A stretch of DNA of 11,989 nucleotides from an uncultured Lachnospiraceae bacterium (GTDB lineage: Bacteria > Bacillota > Clostridia > Lachnospirales > Lachnospiraceae): NCBI GenBank assembly GCA_947631075.1, contig CANRJU010000060.1:1-11989 (forward strand), read 5' to 3'. The notes under the pieces are model-generated. The model did not search any database. It was given only the letters and a program-made list of their open reading frames with translations, and was not told the origin of the DNA. The position numbers were made by a program, and so were the translations under genes. Shown one piece after another: positions 1 to 6,415 of this stretch (the first letter of the stretch is position 1; each line of letters starts with the position of its first letter).

Positions 1-1
1 T

Positions 2-199
2 CTGGCCTACGGCATGGACCGTCTGGTCATGGCTCTCGCGGGCGAGGACAACATCCGCGAGGTCATCGCCTTCCCGAAGGTGAAGGACGCGTCCTGCCTG
101 ATGACGGAGGCGCCGGGCGAGGTGGATCCGTCACAGTTGGAGGAGTTAGGAATCTGCGTGGCAAAGAAGGAAGAAACGAAAGAAACGGAAGAAGCGTGA
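2..199 (+). CDS. aspS: Aspartyl-tRNA synthetase, C-terminal end (partial)
   Basis: This is the last 65 codons of a class II aspartyl-tRNA synthetase, cut by the left edge of the window. Its cytoplasmic role is charging tRNA-Asp with aspartate. The fragment begins LAYGMDRLVM, the class II motif 3 region, whose conserved arginine contacts ATP. It continues with EDNIREVIAFPK and a CLMTEAP segment, both typical of bacterial AspS just before its C-terminus. The final dozen residues are a lysine- and glutamate-rich tail (KKEETKETEEA) ending at TGA 197-199, a variable extension seen in many clostridial synthetases. The next gene starts 54 bases later in the same direction; I see no clear terminator between them. 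Identification rests on family knowledge of the C-terminal motif and is secure despite the short length. Confidence 0.93.
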   Translation: MAYGMDRLVMALAGEDNIREVIAFPKVKDASCLMTEAPGEVDPSQLEELGICVAKKEETKETEEA

Positions 200-253
200 C
201 ATGCTGTCATGCGGCAAATAATAAATTAAAAAACATAAAGGGGGTTTCAAAGC

Positions 254-1294
254 ATGAGTATTGCATTAAAGCCTTTTGGCATGACTAAGGACGGAAAAGA
301 GGTGACGCTCTACGAGGTGTCCAATGAGAACGGGATGAAGGTTTCCTTTCTGAATCTGGGAGCCGTAATCGTGAAACTGATTATACCGGATAAGAACGGA
401 CAGGCGGACGACATCGTTCTCGGCTTCGACGACGTGCCCAGCTACGAGAAAAATAACGAGTCCTACGGCGCTTTTCTGGGACGCCACAGCAACCGGACCG
501 CGGGCGCGCAGTTCGAGATCAACGGCGTGACCTATTATCTGGAGAAAAACAACGGCGAGAACAATCTCCACAGCGGCCATCCGGGATTCCACCGGGTGAT
601 ATACGATGTGGCGACCGAGGGAAACAGCATTACCTTTTCCCGCGTGAGTCCGGACGGAGAGCAGGGATTTCCGGGGAATCTCACCGTCAGCGTGACGTAC
701 ACAGTGACGGAGGAAAACGAGCTGAAAATCCACTACCACGCCGTCAGCGACAAGGATACGTTGTGCAACCTGACCAACCACAGCTATTTCAACCTCAAGG
801 GACACAATAAGGGAACGATTTTGGATCACATTGTGAAAATTTACGCTAACGGCTTTACGGAGACGACGGACGATCTGGTGCCCACCGGGAAAATTCTGGA
901 CGTCGCCGGCACGCCGATGGATTTTCGCGAGCCGAAGCCGCTGGGACGGGATATAGGGGCGGATTACGGCCCGTTAAAACAGGGAAACGGCTACGACCAC
1001 AACTTTGTGCTGGATAAGCCGGAGGACGCCTTCGGAAAGGCGGCCGAGGTCTGCGAGGAAACATCGGGACGGAAGATGGAAGTGTTTACCGATTTGCCGG
1101 GCATGCAGGTGTACGCCGGAAACTTTATCGGACACGAGCCGGGCAAGGACGGCGCGGTCTATGAGAACCGCACCGGCGTCTGCTTTGAGACGCAGCTCTT
1201 CCCGAACTCCATTCATATACCGGAGTTTAAATCCTGCCTGCTGAAAGCCGGAGAGGAGTTTGACTCCACGACGGTCTATAAGTTCAGCTGGTAG
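254..1294 (+). CDS. galM: Aldose 1-epimerase (galactose mutarotase)
   Basis: A complete 346-residue mutarotase, the usual length for the family. It interconverts the alpha and beta anomers of hexoses such as galactose and glucose in the cytoplasm, feeding the Leloir pathway. Family hallmarks are visible in order: GRHSNR at residues 76-81, which lies in the sugar-binding region; NLTNHSYFNL at 172-181, carrying the likely catalytic acid His176; GYDHNFVLD at 246-254 with substrate-binding Asp248; and FETQ at 311-314 with the likely catalytic base Glu312, followed by PNSIHIPEF. The ATG at 254 is preceded by a purine-rich AAAGGGGG (about 237-244) at workable spacing. No signal peptide is seen. The gene follows aspS closely, with no other sugar genes in view. 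Its stop codon lies only a few bases from the start of foreign-looking DNA, so any native terminator is gone. Confidence 0.95.
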   Translation: MSIALKPFGMTKDGKEVTLYEVSNENGMKVSFLNLGAVIVKLIIPDKNGQADDIVLGFDDVPSYEKNNESYGAFLGRHSNRTAGAQFEINGVTYYLEKNNGENNLHSGHPGFHRVIYDVATEGNSITFSRVSPDGEQGFPGNLTVSVTYTVTEENELKIHYHAVSDKDTLCNLTNHSYFNLKGHNKGTILDHIVKIYANGFTETTDDLVPTGKILDVAGTPMDFREPKPLGRDIGADYGPLKQGNGYDHNFVLDKPEDAFGKAAEVCEETSGRKMEVFTDLPGMQVYAGNFIGHEPGKDGAVYENRTGVCFETQLFPNSIHIPEFKSCLLKAGEEFDSTTVYKFSW

Positions 1295-1296
1295 AG

Positions 1297-1545
1297 GCGA
1301 GGGTTGCTATTTACCAGTTATTCAAAGCCATTGACAAGACAGCAGAACGTCCGTTGCCGCCACCGGATGGGATCGGGAAACCGTTAGGTAATCACGCATC
1401 ATCCAAATTGAGTGGATTTTATAAGATAAAAAAGCGCCGATGACGCTTGCGTCAAGAGGCATTTGACGAGTATCCCCATCGAGTCGGCAGGCGAGATGGT
1501 AATAACAAAAAGAATTGGGATTGCCAGAGGACAGAATTTATATGA
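1297..1545 (+). pseudogene. Degenerate RelE/ParE-family toxin fragment
   Basis: One reading frame from just after galM encodes a fragment containing PLPPPDGIGKPLGN followed by SSKLSGFYKIK, with no start codon. In RelE-family mRNA interferases of Clostridia, a segment like GYGKPLGN...LSGFLKIKLR precedes an arginine-rich core, IRVVY. Here the frame stops at TGA 1441-1443, right after KIKKRR. The same frame beyond the stop reads EYPHRVGRRDGNN, which faintly resembles the usual C-terminal VGKRDNNEVY stretch, before a second stop at 1543. The core between is missing. The fragment therefore lacks its N-terminus, catalytic core and an intact C-terminus and cannot be active. It is debris of a type II toxin-antitoxin locus, likely brought by an earlier mobile element. 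The match is from remembered family patterns, so confidence is moderate. Confidence 0.5.
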
Positions 1546-1621
1546 TGACGATTACGATTTTGATGAGATGAATCCTGAAATTGCTAAAATGTTTGGAGTG
1601 ATGGAAAGAGGCTGTTATTAG
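1496..1621 (+). pseudogene. Orphan 41-codon ORF, possible antitoxin tail
   Basis: An ORF of 41 codons starts at ATG 1496 and ends at TAG 1619-1621. Its open frame reaches further upstream without a start, so it may be the end of a longer lost gene. The protein begins MVITKRIGIARGQ and ends with an acidic stretch, then EMNPEIAKMFGVME. A KRIGIAKG...DEIAxMFGV pattern is familiar from the C-termini of short uncharacterised antitoxin-like proteins in Lachnospiraceae, which would fit the toxin fragment beside it, but I cannot name a family. No ribosome binding site of quality precedes the ATG. It overlaps the tail of the toxin remnant in a different frame. It is probably not expressed as a functional protein. 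Confidence 0.35.
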
Positions 1622-1682
1622 ACACGCAAGGATACGAGGGGGCAGAGCCAGGCAGATGGTCAGTATCAAATACTGGCGCAGG

Positions 1683-1728
1683 AGACCGCACATAAGTTAC
1701 GTTTTGTATTCTTATGTGCGGTCTTTTT
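1683..1728 (+). terminator. Strong Rho-independent terminator
   Basis: A perfect 14-bp inverted repeat (AGACCGCACATAAG at 1683-1696 and its complement at 1711-1724) encloses a 14-base loop and runs into five T residues. It would end transcription coming from galM and the debris region. It insulates the recombinase cassette that starts about 75 bases later. A smaller inverted repeat, CAGTAT-CAA-ATACTG, lies just upstream at 1661-1675. There is no gene immediately before it, so it may be the native terminator of a gene now lost or of the galM transcript. Confidence 0.85.
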
Positions 1729-1801
1729 GCGTTAAAACTTCCAAAATAGTTAATGATATATATAGGTTTTGTTTTGCAAGTAAAGAGAGGTGATGTATGT
1801 G

Positions 1802-2008
1802 ATGACGTATGAACAGAGCCAAAATGCTATTCAATGGTTCCAGACACATGAAAATCCTTATGAGTTTGAAACAAAAGAATTAAAGGTGGAGATTGCTTTT
1901 TCTGATACGCAGGATTCGTTACAGTCGCTGCTTACAAAGCTGATGAAAAATTGCCAGAATAAGGTGTTGAAAAATGAGGGCGATCTGTGCTACAATGATT
2001 GCAAATAA
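1802..2008 (+). CDS. Small hypothetical protein upstream of recombinases
   Basis: A 68-residue ORF that I do not recognise. ATG 1802 is preferred over the in-frame GTG 1790, ATG 1793 and GTG 1799, because GAGGTGAT (1787-1794), a near-perfect match to the 16S 3' end, sits at ideal distance from it. The protein starts MTYEQSQNAIQWFQTHENP, has a mixed middle, and ends with a lysine- and asparagine-rich segment with two cysteines (NEGDLCYNDCK). No membrane segment or known motif is apparent. A TATATA run at 1757-1764 could be a -10 box, but no convincing -35 is seen. The stop lies 49 bases before the first recombinase in the same direction, so all three genes are probably one operon. Its constant-looking placement suggests an accessory role such as a recombination directionality factor or regulator; that is inference only. 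Confidence 0.6.
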   Translation: MTYEQSQNAIQWFQTHENPYEFETKELKVEIAFSDTQDSLQSLLTKLMKNCQNKVLKNEGDLCYNDCK

Positions 2009-2057
2009 TGTGTGGCGTAGGTCTCTTTCTAATTTCGTAAAGATTGGAGAGAGAATA

Positions 2058-3743
2058 ATGGCTAGAAAAAGTAAATATGGTGTGACTGGTGCCGAGAGCA
2101 GTGCTGCTAAAAAATGGAAGGCGGGACTGTATATTCGCCTGTCGCGTGAGGATGGCGACAAGGATGAGAGTGACAGTGTATCCAATCAGCGCATGCTGTT
2201 GCGGGAATATTCAGCAAAATTGCCAGATGTTGAGGTGGCAGATTATTTCATTGATGATGGTTGGACGGGGACAAATTTTGAGAGGCCCGGCTTTATTCGT
2301 CTGATGGAACAGATTAAGAAAGGCAGTTTGAATTGTATTATTGTTAAGGACTTATCTCGTTTCGGCAGGAATTACATTGAGGTGGGCAATTATCTGGAAC
2401 AGATATTTCCATTTATGGGAGTTCGATTCATTTCTATTGCGGATTCTCTGGACAGTTATGGGAATCCGGGCCAGATGAATACAATTATGATACCTTTCAA
2501 AAACCTTATCAATGATGAGTATTGTCGTGATATTTCTAATAAGGTACGAAGCTCGCTGGACAGCAGGCGGCGATCCGGCAAATTTATTGGCTCCTTTTCT
2601 GCTTATGGATATGTAAAAGATCCGGATAATAAAGGAGAATTGCTTGTAGATGAGTCGGTTGCACCAATTGTCAAAAATATCTATGAATGGTTCCTGGACG
2701 GTCTTGGAGCAATCACGATAGCGAAAAAACTCAATGATATGGGGATTCCATCTCCATCAGAATACAAGAGGATGTGTGGTCTGCGTTATAAGGTGGCCGA
2801 TTCTTCCGTAAAAGGTCCTGTTATGTGGGGTTATAGCGCGGTAAAGCGGATTTTACAGAATCGAATGTATTGTGGTGATTTGGTGCAGGGCGTCATGCGT
2901 GTGACCAGTTATAAAGTGAAAAAGCTGCAGAGAGTGCCAGAAGATGAATGGATGGTGTGTGAAAACCATCATGAAGGAATTGTGGACAGAGAGACATTTG
3001 ATAAGGTACAGAGGATTTTTGAAACAGACACGAGGATGACGCAAGAACAGGGCAGAGTTACGATGCTGGGGGGCTTTATGCGCTGTGCAGACTGTGGACG
3101 GGCGATGAATCGGCATAAGAATGTACATTCATATGGGACATATCATTATTTTGTGTGTTCCACATACAAAAAAGTGTCGAAAAATGTGTGTTCCAGACAT
3201 AGTATTCGGGCAGACTATGTGGAAAATGCGGTTCTGGAGGCGATACAGGCACAAGTAGCTATGGCTGTGAAGATGGATGAAGTATTACAGGAATTGGGAA
3301 AAAACGAATCAGCTAAAAGGGATACTGTTATGCTGGACAGGGTTCTGGACGAAAAGGTACGGGAGATAGAAAAGCTTTCGCGGATTAAAGAAGATTTGTA
3401 TATGGACTGGAAGAGCAATATTTTATCCAAGGAAGAATTTATTTCCATGAAACAGCGTTATACAGAAGATATAGAGAGGATGCAGGATGAAGTATTGACT
3501 TTGAGGGAGGAAATCAAGAAGCAGAGTGATATAAAGAATTTCCGACGTAATAATTTTGTGGAATCTTTTAAGAAACACCAGAATATTGAATATTTGACAA
3601 GAGAAGTCCTATTGGAACTGGTTGATACGATCTATGTGCATGAGGGAAAGAAAATTACAATTAAGTTTCGGTTTCGTGACGAATTGCAGCGGTGCAGGGA
3701 ACTTTTGGAATTAAATGATATTGATTTAGCGCATGTGATATAG
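2058..3743 (+). CDS. Large serine recombinase, first of tandem pair
   Basis: A complete 561-residue large serine recombinase, the class that integrates and excises elements or inverts DNA. Domain order is standard. The resolvase catalytic domain covers about residues 22-165, with YIRLSRED at 25-32 (catalytic Ser29, Arg27) and DLSRFGRN at 98-105 (Arg101, Arg104). The Recombinase DNA-binding domain spans about 185-325. A zinc ribbon at about 340-382 has Cys343, Cys346, Cys367 and Cys378. A lysine/glutamate-rich coiled coil covers about 405-495, and a conserved C-terminal segment (LTREVLLELVDTIYVHE) follows. The start at ATG 2058 is chosen because GGAGAGAG lies just upstream and because it matches the MARxSKY start of its paralogue; the open frame extends back to 1974 over the small ORF. 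All catalytic residues are present, so activity is plausible. Target and partner are unknown. Confidence 0.93.
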   Translation: MARKSKYGVTGAESSAAKKWKAGLYIRLSREDGDKDESDSVSNQRMLLREYSAKLPDVEVADYFIDDGWTGTNFERPGFIRLMEQIKKGSLNCIIVKDLSRFGRNYIEVGNYLEQIFPFMGVRFISIADSLDSYGNPGQMNTIMIPFKNLINDEYCRDISNKVRSSLDSRRRSGKFIGSFSAYGYVKDPDNKGELLVDESVAPIVKNIYEWFLDGLGAITIAKKLNDMGIPSPSEYKRMCGLRYKVADSSVKGPVMWGYSAVKRILQNRMYCGDLVQGVMRVTSYKVKKLQRVPEDEWMVCENHHEGIVDRETFDKVQRIFETDTRMTQEQGRVTMLGGFMRCADCGRAMNRHKNVHSYGTYHYFVCSTYKKVSKNVCSRHSIRADYVENAVLEAIQAQVAMAVKMDEVLQELGKNESAKRDTVMLDRVLDEKVREIEKLSRIKEDLYMDWKSNILSKEEFISMKQRYTEDIERMQDEVLTLREEIKKQSDIKNFRRNNFVESFKKHQNIEYLTREVLLELVDTIYVHEGKKITIKFRFRDELQRCRELLELNDIDLAHVI

Positions 3744-3768
3744 AATTCGTGAGAGGCTGGTGACGATA

Positions 3769-5457
3769 GTGGCTAGAATAAGTAAATATGAAGAAAAAAA
3801 TCAGAATCTGGCAGGGCAGAAACGCTGGACGGCAGGGCTGTATATTCGCCTGTCGCGTGAAGATGGCGACAAGGATGAGAGTAACAGTGTCTCCAATCAA
3901 CGTATGTTGCTGCGAGAGTATTCAGTAAAATTGCCAGATGTTGAGGTGGCAGATTATTTCATTGATGACGGTTTTACAGGAACAAATTTTGACCGGCCTG
4001 GTTTTAAGCGGCTGATGAATGAAGTTCGGAGTGGACGGATTAACTGTGTAATTGTAAAGGACTTGTCCCGATTTGGGAGAAATTACATTGAAGTGGGCAA
4101 TTATTTAGAGAAAATATTTCCCTTTATGGGGATAAGATTTATTTCGGTAGTGGATTCTCTGGATAGTTTTGCGAATCCAGGACAGATGAATACGGTTATT
4201 GTTCCGTTTAAAAATATGTTGAACGACGCATATTGTCAGGACGTTTCTAACAAAGTGCGTCAGTCTCTTGATAATAGGCGGCGATCTGGCAAATTTGTCG
4301 GTTCTTTTTGCACATATGGTTTTATCAAGGATAAAGAGCATAAAGGGGAATTGCTGGTAGATAGAGCTGTTTCGCAGGTGGTACAGAACATTTACCAATG
4401 GTTTTTAGAGGGAGAAGCCGTGCTTTCGATTGCCAGAAAACTTAATGACATGGGAGTTTTGACTCCTATGGAATATAAAAAGCAATCAGGTTCAAACTAT
4501 CGAAACCCCAAATGTGAAGTAGAAGGTTCTGCCTTATGGGGGTATACATCTGTAAAACGGATACTGACAAACCGTATGTACTGTGGTGATTTGGTACAGG
4601 GAATAAAGCGGGTTGCCAGCTATAAGATAAAAAAGGCTTTGGTTGTGCCGAAGGATGAATGGATTATTTGCGAAAATCATCACGAGGCAATTGTTTCCAG
4701 AGAAGATTTTGACCGGGTACAGCAGATTTTTGACGTGAGCAGACGGCAAACTGTGAAAAAAAGCGAGCCATCACTTTTTGCGGGATTCATGCGGTGCGCG
4801 GATTGTGGCATGATTATGAGTTATTGCAATAATCATGGACGCAAGTATTATGTATGTTCTAAGTATGCAAAGGCAACAAAACGCCTATGTACCCGCCATA
4901 GCGTAAGGGTAGAATATATAGAGAAAGCGGTCTTGGAAGCAATCAGGGCGCAGGTTTCGATTGCAGTAGAGGTAGATGCCTTGTTTCAGGAGTTAAAAAA
5001 GGATGCAGTTACACAAAGACAATCGGATCGTTTGAAAGAACTGATTTGGAGAAAGGAAGGCGATATCAGAGGCTGGACAAGGAATAAAGAAGATTTGTAT
5101 GTGGATTGGAAAGATGAAATTCTGTCGTTAGAGGAGTATATTTCCATAAAACAGAATTATGATGAAAAGATTGAATCTGCACAGAAAGAAATTCAAGCAC
5201 TATATGTAAAGGCAGAGGAGCAGAAAGTGATCGGAGATGTATATGTTAATGATTTTGTGATGTCATTTATAAAGCATCTGACCAGAGAAGTTCTTCTGGA
5301 ACTGGTTGATACCATTTATGTGCATGAGGACAAAAGAATAAGTATTAAATTTCGGTTTCGGGACGAATTGGCGAAGTGTTGGGAAATATTAGAGCCAAAT
5401 GTAACGGGATTTAGAGAAAAGAGTGCTTTTTGTTCAATACAAAAGTATGACATTTAA
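3769..5457 (+). CDS. Large serine recombinase, second of tandem pair
   Basis: A paralogue of the preceding gene, 25 bases downstream. GTG 3769 is preferred over GTG 3760: it gives the MARISKY start matching the first copy and puts the catalytic serine at residue 29 in both proteins. The ribosome binding site (GAGAGG, 3751-3756) is ambiguous between the two starts. It has the YIRLSRED and DLSRFGRN catalytic motifs, the Recombinase domain, a CADC...YVC...C zinc ribbon, a coiled-coil region and the LTREVLLELVDTIYVHE segment. Compared with copy one it lacks a few residues before LTREV and ends with an unrelated tail of about 20 residues (ending SIQKYDI). Near-identical DNA covers the N-terminal region while much of the remainder diverges. 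No terminator is visible after it, so transcription could run into the spoVAD remnant. It is probably active, perhaps working with the first copy as CcrA and CcrB do. Confidence 0.92.
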   Translation: MARISKYEEKNQNLAGQKRWTAGLYIRLSREDGDKDESNSVSNQRMLLREYSVKLPDVEVADYFIDDGFTGTNFDRPGFKRLMNEVRSGRINCVIVKDLSRFGRNYIEVGNYLEKIFPFMGIRFISVVDSLDSFANPGQMNTVIVPFKNMLNDAYCQDVSNKVRQSLDNRRRSGKFVGSFCTYGFIKDKEHKGELLVDRAVSQVVQNIYQWFLEGEAVLSIARKLNDMGVLTPMEYKKQSGSNYRNPKCEVEGSALWGYTSVKRILTNRMYCGDLVQGIKRVASYKIKKALVVPKDEWIICENHHEAIVSREDFDRVQQIFDVSRRQTVKKSEPSLFAGFMRCADCGMIMSYCNNHGRKYYVCSKYAKATKRLCTRHSVRVEYIEKAVLEAIRAQVSIAVEVDALFQELKKDAVTQRQSDRLKELIWRKEGDIRGWTRNKEDLYVDWKDEILSLEEYISIKQNYDEKIESAQKEIQALYVKAEEQKVIGDVYVNDFVMSFIKHLTREVLLELVDTIYVHEDKRISIKFRFRDELAKCWEILEPNVTGFREKSAFCSIQKYDI

Positions 5458-5507
5458 ATAGGTAGAAAATGAAAATTTCATAAATTTGTTGTTCCTTATT
5501 GACAACT

Positions 5508-5921
5508 TCCCCGGCCGCAGCGGACGTGCTGCTCCACAACTTCCGGGACCTCGGCATACAGCCGGATTATTACGATCGGATCGTCACCGGGGATCTGGGA
5601 ACCATCGGGCAGCGGATTCTGATTGAGATGATGAAAGGATACGGCTACAATATAGAGCCGCAGCATTTTGACTGCGGCACGGAAATTTATTACAACGAGG
5701 AGCAGGATACCAACGCGGGCGGGAGCGGCTGCGGCTGCAGCGCCATCACCCTGTGCGGCTATATTCTGGATAAAATGCGCAGGAACGAGTGGAAGCGGGT
5801 GCTTTTCGTACCCACGGGAGCGCTGTTGTCTACGGTGAGCTTCAACGAGGGCAACTCCATACCGGGCATTGCCCATGGGGTCATGCTGGAATCGGTATCC
5901 GGCAGCGAGAGAAAGGTGTGA
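5508..5921 (+). pseudogene. spoVAD: Stage V sporulation protein AD, C-terminal fragment
   Basis: From about 5508 the frame encodes the C-terminal ~137 residues of SpoVAD; the whole protein is about 340 residues. SpoVAD is a thiolase-fold protein that binds dipicolinic acid and works with the SpoVA channel at the spore inner membrane. Recognisable segments are SPAAADVLL, DYYDRIVTGDLG, FDCGTEIYY, the glycine/cysteine-rich GGSGCGCSA, VLFVPTGALLS and IPGIAHGV. Homology begins at the point corresponding to MAPAAAD in Bacillus SpoVAD, immediately next to the recombinase block. A TTG at 5499 could start an in-frame 140-residue product, but no good ribosome binding site precedes it and the N-terminal half of the fold would be missing. 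The 5' half and spoVAC are not in the window. The gene is therefore truncated, or split with its other half elsewhere. Confidence 0.9.
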
Positions 5922-5925
5922 GAAG

Positions 5926-6279
5926 ATGGATTATTTAATTGCTTTTTTGGCGGGCGGCGCCATATGCGCTGTCGTGCAGCTTGTGATGGACAATACAAAA
6001 CTTCTGCCGGGGCGCATTATGGTAGGCCTGGTGGTGGCGGGGGCAATCCTGAGCTTTTTTCGGCTGTATGAGCCCTTTGAAAACTGGGCCAGGGCGGGAG
6101 CTACCGTGCCCCTGATCGGATTTGGCAACCTGCTTTTTCAGGGCGTGAAGGAGGCCGTGGATTCCCAGGGATTTATCGGGACGTTCTACGGTGGTCTGGA
6201 AAATGCCGCCGTGGGAATAGCCGGGGCGCTGATTATCGGGTATCTTGCCAGCCTTGTGTTCCGGTCCAAGATGAAGTAA
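5926..6279 (+). CDS. spoVAE: Stage V sporulation protein AE
   Basis: A complete 117-residue integral membrane protein of the SpoVA family. SpoVAE belongs to the machinery for dipicolinic acid uptake into the forespore and release on germination. The sequence shows about four hydrophobic segments, at roughly residues 3-20, 30-48, 62-75 and 92-112. It also has the family signature RAGATVPLIGFGNLL followed by GVKEAVDSQGFIG. ATG 5926 lies four bases after the spoVAD stop and is served by AAAGGTG inside the end of spoVAD, so translation was originally coupled to spoVAD. The gene itself is intact, but its native sigma-G-type promoter would normally lie upstream of the operon, now lost or separated. 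Expression in its present place may depend on read-through from the recombinase genes. No clear terminator follows. Confidence 0.93.
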   Translation: MDYLIAFLAGGAICAVVQLVMDNTKLLPGRIMVGLVVAGAILSFFRLYEPFENWARAGATVPLIGFGNLLFQGVKEAVDSQGFIGTFYGGLENAAVGIAGALIIGYLASLVFRSKMK

Positions 6280-6345
6280 TAAAGGAAAGGCATAAAATGT
6301 AAAAATTTTGCAAATTAAATGCAAATAAAAGATTTGGGGTTCCGG

Positions 6346-6374
6346 TTGTTTTTTGAAATTCTCTGTGATACAAT
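6346..6374 (+). promoter_or_regulatory. Sigma-A-type promoter of the AI-2E transporter gene
   Basis: A -35 box TTGTTT (6346-6351) and a -10 box TACAAT (6369-6374) are separated by 17 bases, upstream of the transporter start at 6416. Predicted transcription starts near 6381, giving a leader of about 35 bases. The prediction is by consensus match only. Confidence 0.6.
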
Positions 6375-6395
6375 AATCCATGATAACGATTATTG
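6371..6395. promoter_or_regulatory. Inverted repeat at transcription start, possible operator
   Basis: CAATAATC (6371-6378) and GATTATTG (6388-6395) form a perfect 8-bp inverted repeat with a 9-base spacer. It overlaps the end of the -10 box and covers the predicted start site. A dimeric repressor bound there would block initiation. No candidate regulator is encoded nearby. A simple RNA hairpin is the alternative. Confidence 0.4.
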
Positions 6396-6415
6396 AGTAA
6401 TGGAAGGGTGAGTCA

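Larger units (their letters stand above)
1295..5507 (+). mobile_element. Serine-recombinase element or scar between galM and spoVAD
   Basis: Everything between the galM stop and the first recognisable SpoVAD codon appears foreign. It is visibly AT-richer than the genes on either side, carries toxin-antitoxin-like debris, and encodes a small ORF plus two tandem large serine recombinases. No other cargo is present. The right edge is sharp: SpoVAD homology resumes in frame at about 5508. The left edge is set only by the galM stop; the true element may start later, for example near 1737 after the strong terminator. A 7-bp match, AACTTCC, occurs at 1736-1742 and 5504-5510 and is a weak candidate for the crossover core. 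The 5' half of spoVAD is not found on the left, so this is either an insertion with a deletion or one end of a rearrangement. Boundaries are inferred. Confidence 0.6.

Noticed and set aside
200..253. Terminator or regulatory element between aspS and galM
   Set aside because: Only short CATG palindromes and an A-rich stretch are seen; no stable stem with a T tract.
1974..2057. N-terminal extension of the first recombinase from ATG 1974
   Set aside because: It overlaps the end of the small ORF in another frame, has no good ribosome binding site, and the internal ATG 2058 has one and matches the paralogue's start.
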